DNA of 64,000 bases, from contig CAWHDV010000002.1 of assembly GCA_963828185.1 (NCBI GenBank), positions 186,001 through 250,000 of the forward strand. Reading direction: 5' to 3'. The first letter of the stretch is position 1, and every line of letters starts with the position of its first letter. The translations under genes and the position numbers were made by a program. The notes beneath the pieces were generated by a model. That model saw nothing but the letters and a program-made list of their open reading frames with translations. It did not search any database and was not told the origin of the DNA. This DNA is from Rhodoblastus sp963828185 (lineage in GTDB: Bacteria; Pseudomonadota; Alphaproteobacteria; Rhizobiales; Beijerinckiaceae). Of this stretch, positions 25,146 to 33,655 are shown in pieces.

Positions 25146-25904
25146 ATGCCTGAAAACCAGTCAAGTCCGACGGGCGCGGCGCGCGTTCGTCCACTCGGCG
25201 ACGCCGCCCTGACAATTGTCTTCGGCCCCTCGATTGACGCAGAGATTTTTGCGCGCGTCAAAGCATTTTGCTCAGCCCTCGAGGCGAGCGCGGCTCCGGC
25301 CGCGATCGAGGAATGGGCGCCGGCCTTCGCCTCGGTGACGATCTGGTATGACCCCGAGCGGATGTCCTACGCCGCGCTCGCCGATTTCGTCATGGGCCTG
25401 GCGCAGGGTCCTCCGCCGACGGAAGCGCCCGGCCCGCTGTTCGCGATCCCCTTCTGCTGCGACGCCGATTTCGCGCCCGACCTCTCGGAGACCGCGCGGC
25501 TCAAAGGCCTGTCGGCGGACGAATACATCGACGCATTTTCGGCGCTAATCTTCGACGTTTACATGCTCGGCTTCCAGCCGGGTTTCGCCTATCTCGGCGC
25601 CCTGCCGCACCACCTTTCGGCGCCGCGCCTGGATACGCCGCGAAAAAATGTGCCGGCGCGCTCGGTCGCCATCGCCGACGGCATGTGCGCCGCCTATCCC
25701 TTCGCCAGCCCCGGCGGTTGGCGGCTGATCGGCCGCACCCCCGCGCCGCTGTTTGACGCGGAAAATCCCGCGCGTCCCGCCTTGCTCGCGCCGGGCGACC
25801 GCGTGCGCTGGCGCAGGATCGACCGCGCGGCATATGACCTGCTTGAAGCCAGTTGGAGCGAGGGCGAATTTTCCGCAAAAAAAATGCTGGAGGCGGATTC
25901 GTGA
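25146..25904 (+). CDS. pxpB: 5-oxoprolinase subunit B
   Basis: 252-aa KipI-type subunit of prokaryotic 5-oxoprolinase (PxpABC), which opens 5-oxoproline to glutamate using ATP. The carboxyltransferase-like domain shows GDAALTIVFG near the start, VYMLGFQPGFAYLGALP, LDTPRKNVPARSVAIA and TPAPLFDAENPARPALLAPGD. ATG 25146 is chosen over a TTG at 25125, which lies in the operator-like sequence. Its TGA overlaps the pxpC GTG (GTGA). Confidence 0.93.
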   Translation: MPENQSSPTGAARVRPLGDAALTIVFGPSIDAEIFARVKAFCSALEASAAPAAIEEWAPAFASVTIWYDPERMSYAALADFVMGLAQGPPPTEAPGPLFAIPFCCDADFAPDLSETARLKGLSADEYIDAFSALIFDVYMLGFQPGFAYLGALPHHLSAPRLDTPRKNVPARSVAIADGMCAAYPFASPGGWRLIGRTPAPLFDAENPARPALLAPGDRVRWRRIDRAAYDLLEASWSEGEFSAKKMLEADS

Positions 25905-26911
25905 CGGCGCGGCTGATCGTCGAAAGGCCGGGATCCGGCGTCACCGCGCAGGATTTCGGACGCAAGGGATTCCGCCGTTTCGGCGTGCCGGTCGGCGGCG
26001 CCCTCGACGCGCGCCTCCTCGCAGCAGCCAATATCCTGGCGCGGGCGCCGGACGACGCCGCAGGACTCGAAATTCTCCTCGCGGCGCCCTTTTTGCGCGC
26101 GGAAAGCGGGCCTGTGCGGCTCGGCCTTGCCGGTGAAATCGAAGGCGTCCTGACGCGCGCCGACGGCTCGCAACGGCGCGTCGCCGGATGGCGCGGGCTC
26201 ATCTTGCGCGACGGCGACCGCCTTGCCTTGCGCCTGGCGCGCGGCCCCGCCTATGTCGGCTTTTCCGGCGGCCTCGCGCTGCCGTTGGTCCTGGAAAGCC
26301 GCTCGACCTTTCTGCGCGGGCAATTCGGCGGACTTGACGGCAGGTCGCTCATGAGCGGCGACGCCCTCGCCTGCGCAACGGCCCAGGGCGGAGAATTTGC
26401 CGCCCCGCCCCTCGCGCCGCCGTCCGGGCCAATCCGCTTCATCACCGGCCCGCAGGCTGAGAATTTTCAGGCCGACGCCCTGGCGGCTTTCGTCGCGTCC
26501 GACTGGCGCGTCGGCCACGACAGCGACCGCATGGGCATGCGGCTTTCCGGCCCTCGGCTCGCCCATGTCGCCGGCGGCGCCAATATCGTTTCCGACGGCG
26601 CCGCCCCCGGCGCGATTCAGGTTCCAGGCGACGGCCAGCCAATCGTGCTGCGCGCCGATTGCCAGACTTCCGGCGGCTATGCCAAGATCGGCTGCGTCAT
26701 TTCCGCCGACCTGTTTCGCCTCGCGCATTTTTGGCCCGGTGACGTGGCGCGTTTCGAACCTGTCGATCACGAAGGCGCGGCGCAGGCGCGAAAGGCGTCG
26801 CGCGCAAATTTCGCGCGCTGGCGCGCCAGCGTCGCGCCGGCCGACGAGAAATGGGACAGCGGCAGGTTATGGAGCGAAAATCTCATCAGCGGCGCAACGT
26901 CGGGCGATTGA
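25901..26911 (+). CDS. pxpC: 5-oxoprolinase subunit C
   Basis: 336-aa KipA-type subunit, the partner of PxpB in ATP-dependent 5-oxoproline hydrolysis. Conserved RKGFRRFGVPVGGALDARL, the VGFSGGLALPLVL segment, SDRMGMRLSGP and LRADCQTSGGYAKIGCVISADL are present. Start is GTG 25901, overlapping the end of pxpB. Length is within the family range. Confidence 0.93.
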   Translation: MTARLIVERPGSGVTAQDFGRKGFRRFGVPVGGALDARLLAAANILARAPDDAAGLEILLAAPFLRAESGPVRLGLAGEIEGVLTRADGSQRRVAGWRGLILRDGDRLALRLARGPAYVGFSGGLALPLVLESRSTFLRGQFGGLDGRSLMSGDALACATAQGGEFAAPPLAPPSGPIRFITGPQAENFQADALAAFVASDWRVGHDSDRMGMRLSGPRLAHVAGGANIVSDGAAPGAIQVPGDGQPIVLRADCQTSGGYAKIGCVISADLFRLAHFWPGDVARFEPVDHEGAAQARKASRANFARWRASVAPADEKWDSGRLWSENLISGATSGD

Positions 26912-26915
26912 CGCC

Positions 26916-27692
26916 ATGACCGACGGAAGAGCGCTCAATCTCAACGCCGATCTCGGCGAAAGCTTCGGCGCCTGGCGCATGGGCGACGACGAAGCCATGT
27001 TGCGCCTGGTGCAATCGGCCAATCTCGCATGCGGCTTTCACGCCGGCGATCCCGTCGTCATGAGCAAGGCCGTCGCGGCGGCGTTCGCCGCGGGCGTGAG
27101 CATAGGCGCCCATCCCGCTTATCCCGACCTGCAAGGCTTTGGCCGGCGGCCGCTGCATTGCGCGCCGGACGAGGTCGAGGCTTTGGTGCTTTACCAGATC
27201 GGCGCGCTGGACGCTTTCGCGCGCGCGCGCGGCGGACGCGTCTCGCATGTGAAGGCGCATGGCGCCCTGAGCAATGACGCCTGCCGCGACCTTGCCCTCG
27301 CCGAGGCGGTCGCACGGGCGACAAAGGCGTATGACGAAAATTTGATCCTGCTCGCGCCAGCCCTGTCGCGCCTCGCCGAGGCGGGCGCCGCCGCGGGGCT
27401 GAAAGTCGCGATGGAAATTTTCGCCGACCGGACCTACGAGGACGACGCCACCCTGGCGCCGCGCGAAAAGCCGGGCGCGGTCATGCATGAGGCCAAGGAA
27501 TGCCTCGATCACGTCGCCGCCATGCTGGCTCGGGGCGGGATCGTCGCGCGCAGCGGTAAAATCCTGCCGACGCCGATCCACAGCGTCTGCGTGCATGGCG
27601 ATGGGCCGGCCGCAGTGGCCGTGGCGCGCGGGCTGGGCGAGGAATTGGCGGCGAAATTCACCTTGAAACCGCTTCCCGCCCTGTTTGCGTGA
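26916..27692 (+). CDS. pxpA: 5-oxoprolinase subunit A (LamB/YcsF family)
   Basis: 258-aa third subunit, the YcsF barrel that completes 5-oxoprolinase. It begins LNLNADLGESFGAWRMGDDE and contains SANLACGFHAGDP, GAHPAYPDLQGFGRR, HVKAHGALSN and EIFADRTYEDDATLAPR, all family hallmarks. ATG 26916 starts 4 bp after the pxpC stop. The order pxpB-pxpC-pxpA with overlaps shows one operon. 5-oxoproline forms spontaneously from glutamine and glutamyl compounds, so this is metabolite repair. Confidence 0.95.
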   Translation: MTDGRALNLNADLGESFGAWRMGDDEAMLRLVQSANLACGFHAGDPVVMSKAVAAAFAAGVSIGAHPAYPDLQGFGRRPLHCAPDEVEALVLYQIGALDAFARARGGRVSHVKAHGALSNDACRDLALAEAVARATKAYDENLILLAPALSRLAEAGAAAGLKVAMEIFADRTYEDDATLAPREKPGAVMHEAKECLDHVAAMLARGGIVARSGKILPTPIHSVCVHGDGPAAVAVARGLGEELAAKFTLKPLPALFA

Positions 27693-27765
27693 GCGCGGCC
27701 TTGCATAAGGTCAGCCGGGGTTTATGTTCCTTTTTCTGCGGTTTTGACTTCCCATGGAGCGTCCA

Positions 27766-29124
27766 ATGTCTGTTTCCCTCGCCACGCGCGCCGACCGGAT
27801 GCAACAGGGAAAAAGTCTGCGCAAGCTGGTGCCCCGCGCAGCCCACGCGCAATTGCTCGGGCCGATGGACCGCGACGCCAACGCCATCCTGGAAGCGCAG
27901 AACGCCCGCCGCCTGCCGGCCATGATCGACGCGCGCGCGCAATTGATGGCGGCCGGCGCCTTCGCTTACCTGCGCGGCGCGGCGGCGGTGATGGCGCATG
28001 ACCTGCAATGGCAGCCGATGGTCGGCGCCAAGGTGCAGGCCTGCGGCGATTGCCATCTGATGAATTTCGGCGCCTTCGTCACGCCGGAGGACAATATCCT
28101 GTTCGACATCAATGACTTCGACGAAACGCTGCCGGGCGTGGACTTCACTGTGGATCTGAAGCGTCTCGCCGCAAGCATCGCTGTTGCGGCGGGCGCCGCC
28201 GGACTCGCCAAGCCGCGCCGCCATGAACTCGCGGCCGCCGCCGTTCGCTCCTACCGCAAGCGCATGGAAGGCCTGTCCTATCTCACGCCACTGGAGATCT
28301 GGCACAGCCGCATCGACCTGGAGGTGGAGACGAAGAAATTCCGCAACGCGCCCATGCGCAAGAAAATGCAGTCGATCATCGCCCGGGCGCGCGGCGAAGG
28401 CCTCGACCGGGACGACAATTTTCCGACCCTGGCCGAATCCGGCGCGCCGCTGATCCATGAAAAGCAGCCGCGCATCTTTCATTTCGCGCCGGGCTCTGAC
28501 GCCGCCGAGGGCTTCGATCCGCAACTCGATTTCGCCAAATACCGCTCAGGCCTCGCGAAGGAAGTCGGGGTGCTTTACGACCGCTACGCGCTCAAGGATT
28601 TCGTGTTCAAGGCGGTGGGCGTCGGCTCGGTCGGCACTTATTGCTATGCCGGCCTGTTCATGACCGGCGACGAAGAGCCCTTCTTCCTGCAGGTGAAGGA
28701 GGCGACGAATTCGGTGCTGGAGGCGCTCGACGAAAGGCTCGCCTACAATGGCAACCAGGGCCAGCGCGTGGTCGAAGGGCAACGCATGATGCAGGCGGCG
28801 AGCGACATTTTCCTTGGCTCGACCGAGCACGAGCCTTCCGGCCGGCAATATTATATCCGCATTCTCAAAAACCGCCGCCTCGGCGGCATAAGCGAAATCG
28901 CCGAGGCCGAGGGCCTGTCCGATTATGCGCGTCTGTGCGGCCGGACCTTGGCGCGCGCCCACGCGCGCTCCGGCGATCCCGCGGTCATCACCGGCTATGT
29001 CGGCGACAGCGACGCCTTCGAAGAGGCGATCGCCAATTTTGCTCTCGCCTATGAGCAGCAGAATGACGCCGACCACGCGGCCTGGGCCAAGGCGCATCCC
29101 CCGGCGGCGACGCCGAAGGCTTGA
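27766..29124 (+). CDS. DUF2252 family protein
   Basis: 452-aa protein with the DUF2252 kinase-like fold; function unknown. Distinctive segments are GDCHLMNFGAFVTPEDNILFD, NDFDETLPGVDFTVDLKRLA, VGVGSVGTYCYAGL and GRTLARAHARSGD. The HxxN and DFD motifs resemble the catalytic and metal-binding loops of aminoglycoside-phosphotransferase-like enzymes, so it may phosphorylate a small molecule; this is inference. ATG 27766 is preferred because GGAG lies six bases before it; an ATG four codons earlier is possible. It follows pxpA by 73 bp. Confidence 0.85.
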   Translation: MSVSLATRADRMQQGKSLRKLVPRAAHAQLLGPMDRDANAILEAQNARRLPAMIDARAQLMAAGAFAYLRGAAAVMAHDLQWQPMVGAKVQACGDCHLMNFGAFVTPEDNILFDINDFDETLPGVDFTVDLKRLAASIAVAAGAAGLAKPRRHELAAAAVRSYRKRMEGLSYLTPLEIWHSRIDLEVETKKFRNAPMRKKMQSIIARARGEGLDRDDNFPTLAESGAPLIHEKQPRIFHFAPGSDAAEGFDPQLDFAKYRSGLAKEVGVLYDRYALKDFVFKAVGVGSVGTYCYAGLFMTGDEEPFFLQVKEATNSVLEALDERLAYNGNQGQRVVEGQRMMQAASDIFLGSTEHEPSGRQYYIRILKNRRLGGISEIAEAEGLSDYARLCGRTLARAHARSGDPAVITGYVGDSDAFEEAIANFALAYEQQNDADHAAWAKAHPPAATPKA

Positions 29125-29445
29125 ACTCTTTTTGATCTCGCGACGCGGGTCGGCGTCAAATTCAAGCAAAGCTTTGATTTCAAGGGCGGCGGCGAGTTGG
29201 CTCCATACAGCAAAGGTGAAGTCCGCCCGCGACAAATTCGTTGACAAGAGCGCGCTTCGGAGTGACGTTGGCCAGGTCGGCCTCCCTGTGCTTTCGACGG
29301 AGGTTCGGCAATTTGAGACCTTGACGGTGGCGAAAGCCTCGGGCATGGCGTTAAGCGCTTGATTGTGTGACCGGTTCTCAAGGCGCGGACTCCCGGATGA
29401 CGGCGCCGTCAGAGCTCGCACCGACGTTTTATCCAGGTTGGAACG
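29125..29445. other. Gene-free stretch before the FixJ-like regulator
   Basis: 321 bp without a convincing gene. A minus-strand frame of about 70 codons (29150-29350) is open but lacks a ribosome site and any recognisable family; it may be a remnant or chance. Confidence 0.4.
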
Positions 29446-30063
29446 ATGGCCGCGCCTCAGACCGTCCATATTATCGAAGATGATACTGCCGTCTGCGAAT
29501 CGATCCGCCTGCTGCTGGCGGCGGAGGGATTTGACGCGCGAACCCACGGTTCGGCGATTGAGTTCCTCGGCGCCATCGGCTCGAACGCGACGGGTTGCGT
29601 TGTCACCGACGTGAGCCTTCCCGGCATGAGCGGCGTCGATCTGCTGAGCCACATCATGGAGCGCGGGCTGTCCCTGCCGGTCATCGTCATCACCGGCCAG
29701 GCCGACGTCCCTCTTGCTGTCAACGCGATGAAGCAGGGCGCCGTCGATTTCATGGAAAAGCCGTTCAGCGCCGAAGCTTTGGTCGCCTCCGTCCACAAGG
29801 CGTTGTCGCGCAACATGTCTCGCCCGGACAACGAGGCGATCGTGCAGGACATCCAGTCGAAGCTGGCGTCGCTGAGCACGCGCGAGCAGGAGGTGCTGGA
29901 GGGCCTGATCAAGGGAAAGCCCAACAAGATCATTGCCCACGAACTGGGCATCAGCCACCGCACGGTGGAGATTCACCGCTCGAACCTGATGAAGAAAACC
30001 CAGGCCGGCAGCCTCTCGGAACTGGTGCGGATGTCGATGGTCGCGGCGAACCGCTATTCCTGA
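29446..30063 (+). CDS. FixJ/NarL-type response regulator, orphan
   Basis: 205-aa regulator. Receiver domain with VHIIEDD, phospho-acceptor aspartate in VVTDVSLPGMSG, VIVITGQAD and the KPFSAEALV lysine. The C-terminal LuxR-type helix-turn-helix includes LSTREQEVLEGLIKGKPNKIIAHELGIS and HRTVEIHRSNLMKKTQA. The layout is that of FixJ, but no FixL-type kinase is adjacent, so its partner is elsewhere. Starts at ATG 29446. The gene is separated from the preceding DUF2252 gene by 321 bp and is convergent with a run of small genes. Confidence 0.92.
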   Translation: MAAPQTVHIIEDDTAVCESIRLLLAAEGFDARTHGSAIEFLGAIGSNATGCVVTDVSLPGMSGVDLLSHIMERGLSLPVIVITGQADVPLAVNAMKQGAVDFMEKPFSAEALVASVHKALSRNMSRPDNEAIVQDIQSKLASLSTREQEVLEGLIKGKPNKIIAHELGISHRTVEIHRSNLMKKTQAGSLSELVRMSMVAANRYS

Positions 30064-30098
30064 AATGGATTTTCTGGCCCGTCCGATTTAGTTCGCTG

Positions 30099-30335
30099 TC
30101 AGCGGGAAAACCGCATGGCGCCCGCGTCGATCTCGACGACTTGCGAACGATTTGTGGAAATCCATTTCCTCAGCCAGCGGGCGCTGACCGCGGTCCAGCG
30201 ATCTTCCTGGCCCGGGCGATCGGTCCAGGCATAGCAGGCGCAGCCGCCATTTTTGAGACGATAGACAAGCTCGAATTTCTTGTGACCGCCCTTGGTGGAA
30301 ATGCAGGCTGCGACCAGGCGCATTGTGTCGTCCAT
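30099..30335 (-). CDS. Small hypothetical protein, 78 aa
   Basis: Not recognised. Start ATG 30335 has GGAG six bases upstream. The sequence is balanced, with a beta-rich feel (KKFELVYRLKNGGCACYAW, VSARWLRKWI) and two cysteines in GCACYAW. No signal peptide or membrane helix. It is the last of four minus-strand small genes that begin with a phasin at 31398. Confidence 0.55.
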   Translation of the reverse strand: MDDTMRLVAACISTKGGHKKFELVYRLKNGGCACYAWTDRPGQEDRWTAVSARWLRKWISTNRSQVVEIDAGAMRFSR

Positions 30336-30419
30336 GATACGCTCCATTCCAGCTCACGCTCCGTTGCAGGGATGCGACGGACCCGGCTCAGGCCGGCGGT
30401 TCGACGCATCGGATCAAGC

Positions 30420-30578
30420 CTATCCGCAGACCAGCGACGTCATCAGCGCAAGCAAAACCGGAATTGCGGGGATCAACAGGACAAGCCACACGCTGAGCAT
30501 CGAATCCTTGTTCGGACCGGGCGACGCCGCGTCCTGGATCGACCCATGCAAATGATCATTGGCGATGCCTAATGCCAT
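30420..30578 (-). CDS. Membrane microprotein, 52 aa
   Basis: Small gene with a strong ribosome site (GGAGGAGACGTC then ATG). The first 28 residues are polar (IANDHLHGSIQDAASPG), and residues about 29-50 form one hydrophobic helix (LSVWLVLLIPAIPVLLALM), so a single-pass inner-membrane peptide is predicted. No family recognised. It lies 84 bp before the 78-aa gene and 42 bp after the DUF6894-like gene, all on the minus strand. Confidence 0.6.
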   Translation of the reverse strand: MALGIANDHLHGSIQDAASPGPNKDSMLSVWLVLLIPAIPVLLALMTSLVCG

Positions 30579-30620
30579 GACGTCTCCTCCAACTCGTTAC
30601 GCAAAACTTCAGGCCACTGT

Positions 30621-30887
30621 TCAGGCCACCTCGCGCTCAGCCCGGGAGAGCGAAAGGGCGCCCCGGTCGTTCGCCGCGATCGGGTAGGAACGCGCGGTCG
30701 CCACGCCAACGAGGATGACCACCTCGCCCGCCGCATTGCTGACCACGATGCGGCCGCCCGAAACGCCGATGTCCCGCGCGAGACTGGCGACCATCTTCCA
30801 GACGGCGCGAATGTCATCAAAGGCGACCGACCGAAATAACACCGTGGTTTCGTCATCGCCGCGCACTTTGAAATCGTAATGTTCCAT
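30621..30887 (-). CDS. DUF6894-like small protein
   Basis: 88 aa, beginning MEHYDFKVRGDD and containing DDIRAVWKMVASLARDIG and GRIVVSNAAGEVVILVG. This alternation of an N-terminal strand, a helix and a C-terminal strand pair resembles the DUF6894 proteins frequent in Rhizobiales, though the usual DxxG motif is weak. Cytoplasmic, function unknown. A GAGAAAG ribosome site precedes ATG 30887. Confidence 0.6.
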   Translation of the reverse strand: MEHYDFKVRGDDETTVLFRSVAFDDIRAVWKMVASLARDIGVSGGRIVVSNAAGEVVILVGVATARSYPIAANDRGALSLSRAEREVA

Positions 30888-31023
30888 CGCTTTCTCGTCC
30901 CTGGCGTGTCGCAGGTCGCGGAGGCGGACTGGCTTCGCCGTCTCCGCAATGGCGCAGGTTGAGAGGCCTTCCGCTCGGGCGTCCCTTTTGGGGGCGCGCG
31001 CCTTCAGGCCGGCCGCGACCGTG

Positions 31024-31398
31024 CTATTCGGCGGCCTGAAGGTTTCTGCCGACCGAAGGCGCCTTCACGGGAGCGCCGGTCTGCTCCGAGCGGGCGGCGA
31101 CCGTCTTCAGCGTATCCTTGGAAAGCTCGGTCAAAAGCTCGCCGATCTTCTTCGACCGTGCGAGCGTCGCCTCGTAGGACGCCTTGGCATGGTCGGAATG
31201 GAGCCGGATCAGCTCGTCGACGCTTTTCACGCCAGCGAGCTTGCGCATCAGCGCAGCGTTGTTCTGGAACGAAATGACGGAAAAATCCTGGGCTTCGGCG
31301 ACGATCTTGCTGACGTCTTTCGCCATCACGCCGGTCAGCGACACGACCGTTTCGAACTGTTTCGTGAGCAAAGATTGGAAATCAACGTTTTGCGACAT
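31024..31398 (-). CDS. Phasin family protein
   Basis: 124-aa helical protein of the phasin family, which coats polyhydroxyalkanoate granules. Features: VDFQSLLTKQFETVVSLTG, KIVAEAQDFS and the SVDELIRLHSDHAKASYEATLARSKKI segment typical of phasin_2 proteins, followed by a short low-complexity tail. A GGAGGAAAA ribosome site precedes ATG 31398. A second phasin lies at 37863; no polymer synthase gene is in the window. Confidence 0.85.
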   Translation of the reverse strand: MSQNVDFQSLLTKQFETVVSLTGVMAKDVSKIVAEAQDFSVISFQNNAALMRKLAGVKSVDELIRLHSDHAKASYEATLARSKKIGELLTELSKDTLKTVAARSEQTGAPVKAPSVGRNLQAAE

Positions 31399-31587
31399 AT
31401 TTTCCTCCGGAGATCTTGTCTGGCAAGAGTCCTGGTGACAGTGGTTTTGGGCGCGAACCTGAAGGACATAATCGCCACCCCGGTCAGCGCCACTGGTTAA
31501 TACCAGCCGCCGCGAGGCCGGCGTAAGATCGCAATTGTCCTTAAGGGTTAACCCCTAGCGCCGGCCGCCCGCCTTCGCGCCGAGAAC

Positions 31588-32769
31588 CTAGAAGCGCGCA
31601 AATGCTTCAGCGCCGACGGCGCCGAGAATGACCACCAGCCAGGGCGGCGTTTTCCAGAAGGCCAGGAGAATGAAGGCCGCAACGCCGAGGCTGAAATCCG
31701 CCGTGGAAAAAATCGCGCTGGTCCAGACCGGCGTGTAGAGCGCGCCCAGCAGCAATCCGACCACCGCCGCATTGACGCCTTTGAGCGCCGACCGCACGTC
31801 GGCGCGATGGCGCAGGGCGTCCCAGAACGGCAGGGCGGCGACGAGCAGCAGGAACGACGGCAGATAGATCGCCGCAAGGCAGATCAGGCCGCCGCAAAAG
31901 CCGTTCGGCGCATCCTTCATCGCCGCGCCGAGATAGGCGGCGAAAGTGAACAGCGGGCCGGGGACGGCTTGCGCCGCGCCATAGCCGGCGAGAAAGGCGC
32001 CATTGCCGATCCAGCCTTGCGGGACGACAGCCTGTTGCAGCAATGGCAGCACGACATGGCCACCGCCGAACACCAGCGCGCCGGAGCGATAAAAACTGTC
32101 GAACAGAGCGACTCCATGGTTGGAAGTCGCCTGGGCCAGAAGGGGCAAGCCGAGCAAAAGCGCCGCGAACAGCGTGGCGGCGACCGCCGCCTGCGCGCGG
32201 CTGAGCGGAATGACCAGCGGGCTGCGCCGGTCTTCGACGTCCGCAGAGAGGAAACGCCACCCAAACAAGGCTCCCGCGATGATGGCGGCGATCTGTCCGG
32301 CCACTGAAGGTATCGCCAGGGTCAGGGCCATCGCGGCGACGCCGAGGCTCGCCCGCGCGCGGTCGGGACAGAGGTTTTTCGCCATCCCCCAGACCGCTTG
32401 CGCGACCACGGCGACGGCGACGATCTTGAGGCCATGCAGCCAGGCGAGATGCGAGACGTCGCCGATGCGGCCGAGACCATAGGCAAAGGCGATCAGCGCC
32501 AGCGCCGAGGGCGTGGTGAAGCCGAGCCAGGCTGCAAGTCCACCCGATAAGCCCGCGCGTAAAATGCCGATGACGATGCCGGCCTGGCTGCTCGCCGGCC
32601 CCGGCAGGAACTGGCACAACGCGACAATATCGGCGTAGGCCGCCTCGTCGAGCCATTGGCGGCGTTGCACGAACTCCGCGCGGAAATAACCCAGATGCGC
32701 GACAGGGCCGCCAAAACTCGTCAGGCCGAGCCGCAGGAACGCCGAGAAAACTTCAAGCCACGATCCCAC
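31588..32769 (-). CDS. chrA: Chromate transporter ChrA
   Basis: Inner-membrane transporter of the CHR family, about 393 aa, with two homologous halves. The first half has the FLRLGLTSFGGPVAHLGYF and CQFLPGPASSQ motifs, and the second half FYRSGALVFGGGHVVLPLLQ and QAVPGPLFTFAAYLG. About ten to twelve hydrophobic helices. Family members export chromate. The start is uncertain: GTG 32769 gives a normal N-terminus, while longer frames run into the tRNA-Ser gene upstream. It stands alone, without chrB. Confidence 0.9.
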   Translation of the reverse strand: MGSWLEVFSAFLRLGLTSFGGPVAHLGYFRAEFVQRRQWLDEAAYADIVALCQFLPGPASSQAGIVIGILRAGLSGGLAAWLGFTTPSALALIAFAYGLGRIGDVSHLAWLHGLKIVAVAVVAQAVWGMAKNLCPDRARASLGVAAMALTLAIPSVAGQIAAIIAGALFGWRFLSADVEDRRSPLVIPLSRAQAAVAATLFAALLLGLPLLAQATSNHGVALFDSFYRSGALVFGGGHVVLPLLQQAVVPQGWIGNGAFLAGYGAAQAVPGPLFTFAAYLGAAMKDAPNGFCGGLICLAAIYLPSFLLLVAALPFWDALRHRADVRSALKGVNAAVVGLLLGALYTPVWTSAIFSTADFSLGVAAFILLAFWKTPPWLVVILGAVGAEAFARF

Positions 32770-32846
32770 CGGCAGCCCCAGGGCATTGTCGCTGCGGGCA
32801 GTGAACCAGATTTTTCGGCGATTGTCGGCGATGAAAATCGACAAAT

Positions 32847-32936
32847 TGGCGGAAGGGGTGGGATTCGAACCCACGGTAGGCTTGCGCCTACGGCGGTTTT
32901 CAAGACCGCTGCCTTAAACCACTCGGCCACCCTTCC
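32847..32936 (-). tRNA. tRNA-Ser (UGA)
   Basis: Complete cloverleaf of 90 bases with a long variable arm. Acceptor GGAAGGG pairs with CCCTTCC, discriminator G and encoded CCA. The anticodon loop CTTGAAA gives anticodon TGA, reading UCA/UCG codons. The T-loop is GTTCGAATCCC. Confidence 0.97.
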
Positions 32937-33655
32937 AGACTTTTATGCGCCTGCGCGCAGCGCCTTCTTGCCCCATCCGCGGCGAGTTTGGCAAGTTCAA
33001 ACTGGCGATGCGAACCCAGCCGCGCACCTCGTGGAGCAGCAGCAAACTATTGCACCAGAAGCGCTTAGCCCTCTTGAACGAAGTAAATTTTCGCGAAGTC
33101 AGCTGTCATGCGCTATAAATACAATATTAACCACACCTGACAAAATTTAGCCATTCCATTTACCTGCCGGTTACCTTTCGCGCATTAACTGCGCCCGTTC
33201 AAGGCAACTACGGGACAGCGTCGCCCATCGTTTTGCCTTTCAGTCAACACTGGCTCGTACTTCCCGATCCCGGGTTACGGACGCCATCTCGGCGGACGAA
33301 AATCAGGTGTCGCGGTCCAGGGAGCCAGACCAGGAAAGGCAAGCTATCAATATACTCCCGCAGGTCTATCCAGGCTAATGATCTGCGACCCGAACGAATC
33401 AAGGCGCATATTTTCGATATGGACAGCCTTGATTCGGGTCGCGTGATCAGTAAATGGCGCCACTTTGTGGCAAAGGCGCCATCAACATCTCGTCGTCGCC
33501 GCATTTTAGTCGCATTCAACCCGGGCCGAGCCCCTATTGTTGCTCATCGGCCACAAGTGTCATTCTAAAATCGAGCCGCGAGCTTTTAGGGTTGCGGTTT
33601 GGATCTTCGGAGGACATTTTGCGCCAGCGTTTCGTACCCCAACCAAGAGGCAATC
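32937..33655. other. 719-bp intergenic region of lower GC
   Basis: No convincing gene between the tRNA-Ser and the outer-membrane protein gene. Part of it (about 33100-33160) is AT-rich. It holds two inverted repeats: 33385-33405 with 33426-33442, and TGGCGCC 33455-33461 with GGCGCCA 33475-33481. The downstream part should contain the promoter of the abundant outer-membrane protein. A 91-codon minus-strand frame at 33244-33519 looks random. Confidence 0.5.
33385..33442. repeat. Imperfect inverted repeat with 17-bp arms
   Basis: GCGACCCGAA-CG-AATCAAGGC-type left arm (33385-33405) pairs with GCCTTGATTCGGGTCGC (33426-33442) across a 20-base loop; a four-base interruption bulges the left arm. 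It may be a small RNA hairpin or a remnant of a mobile palindrome. Confidence 0.5.

Noticed and set aside
33244..33519. 91-codon minus-strand frame in the intergenic region
   Set aside because: Crosses the inverted repeats and has random-looking composition.
32847..33655. Integrated element next to tRNA-Ser
   Set aside because: No integrase, no duplicated tRNA 3' end and no phage genes were found.
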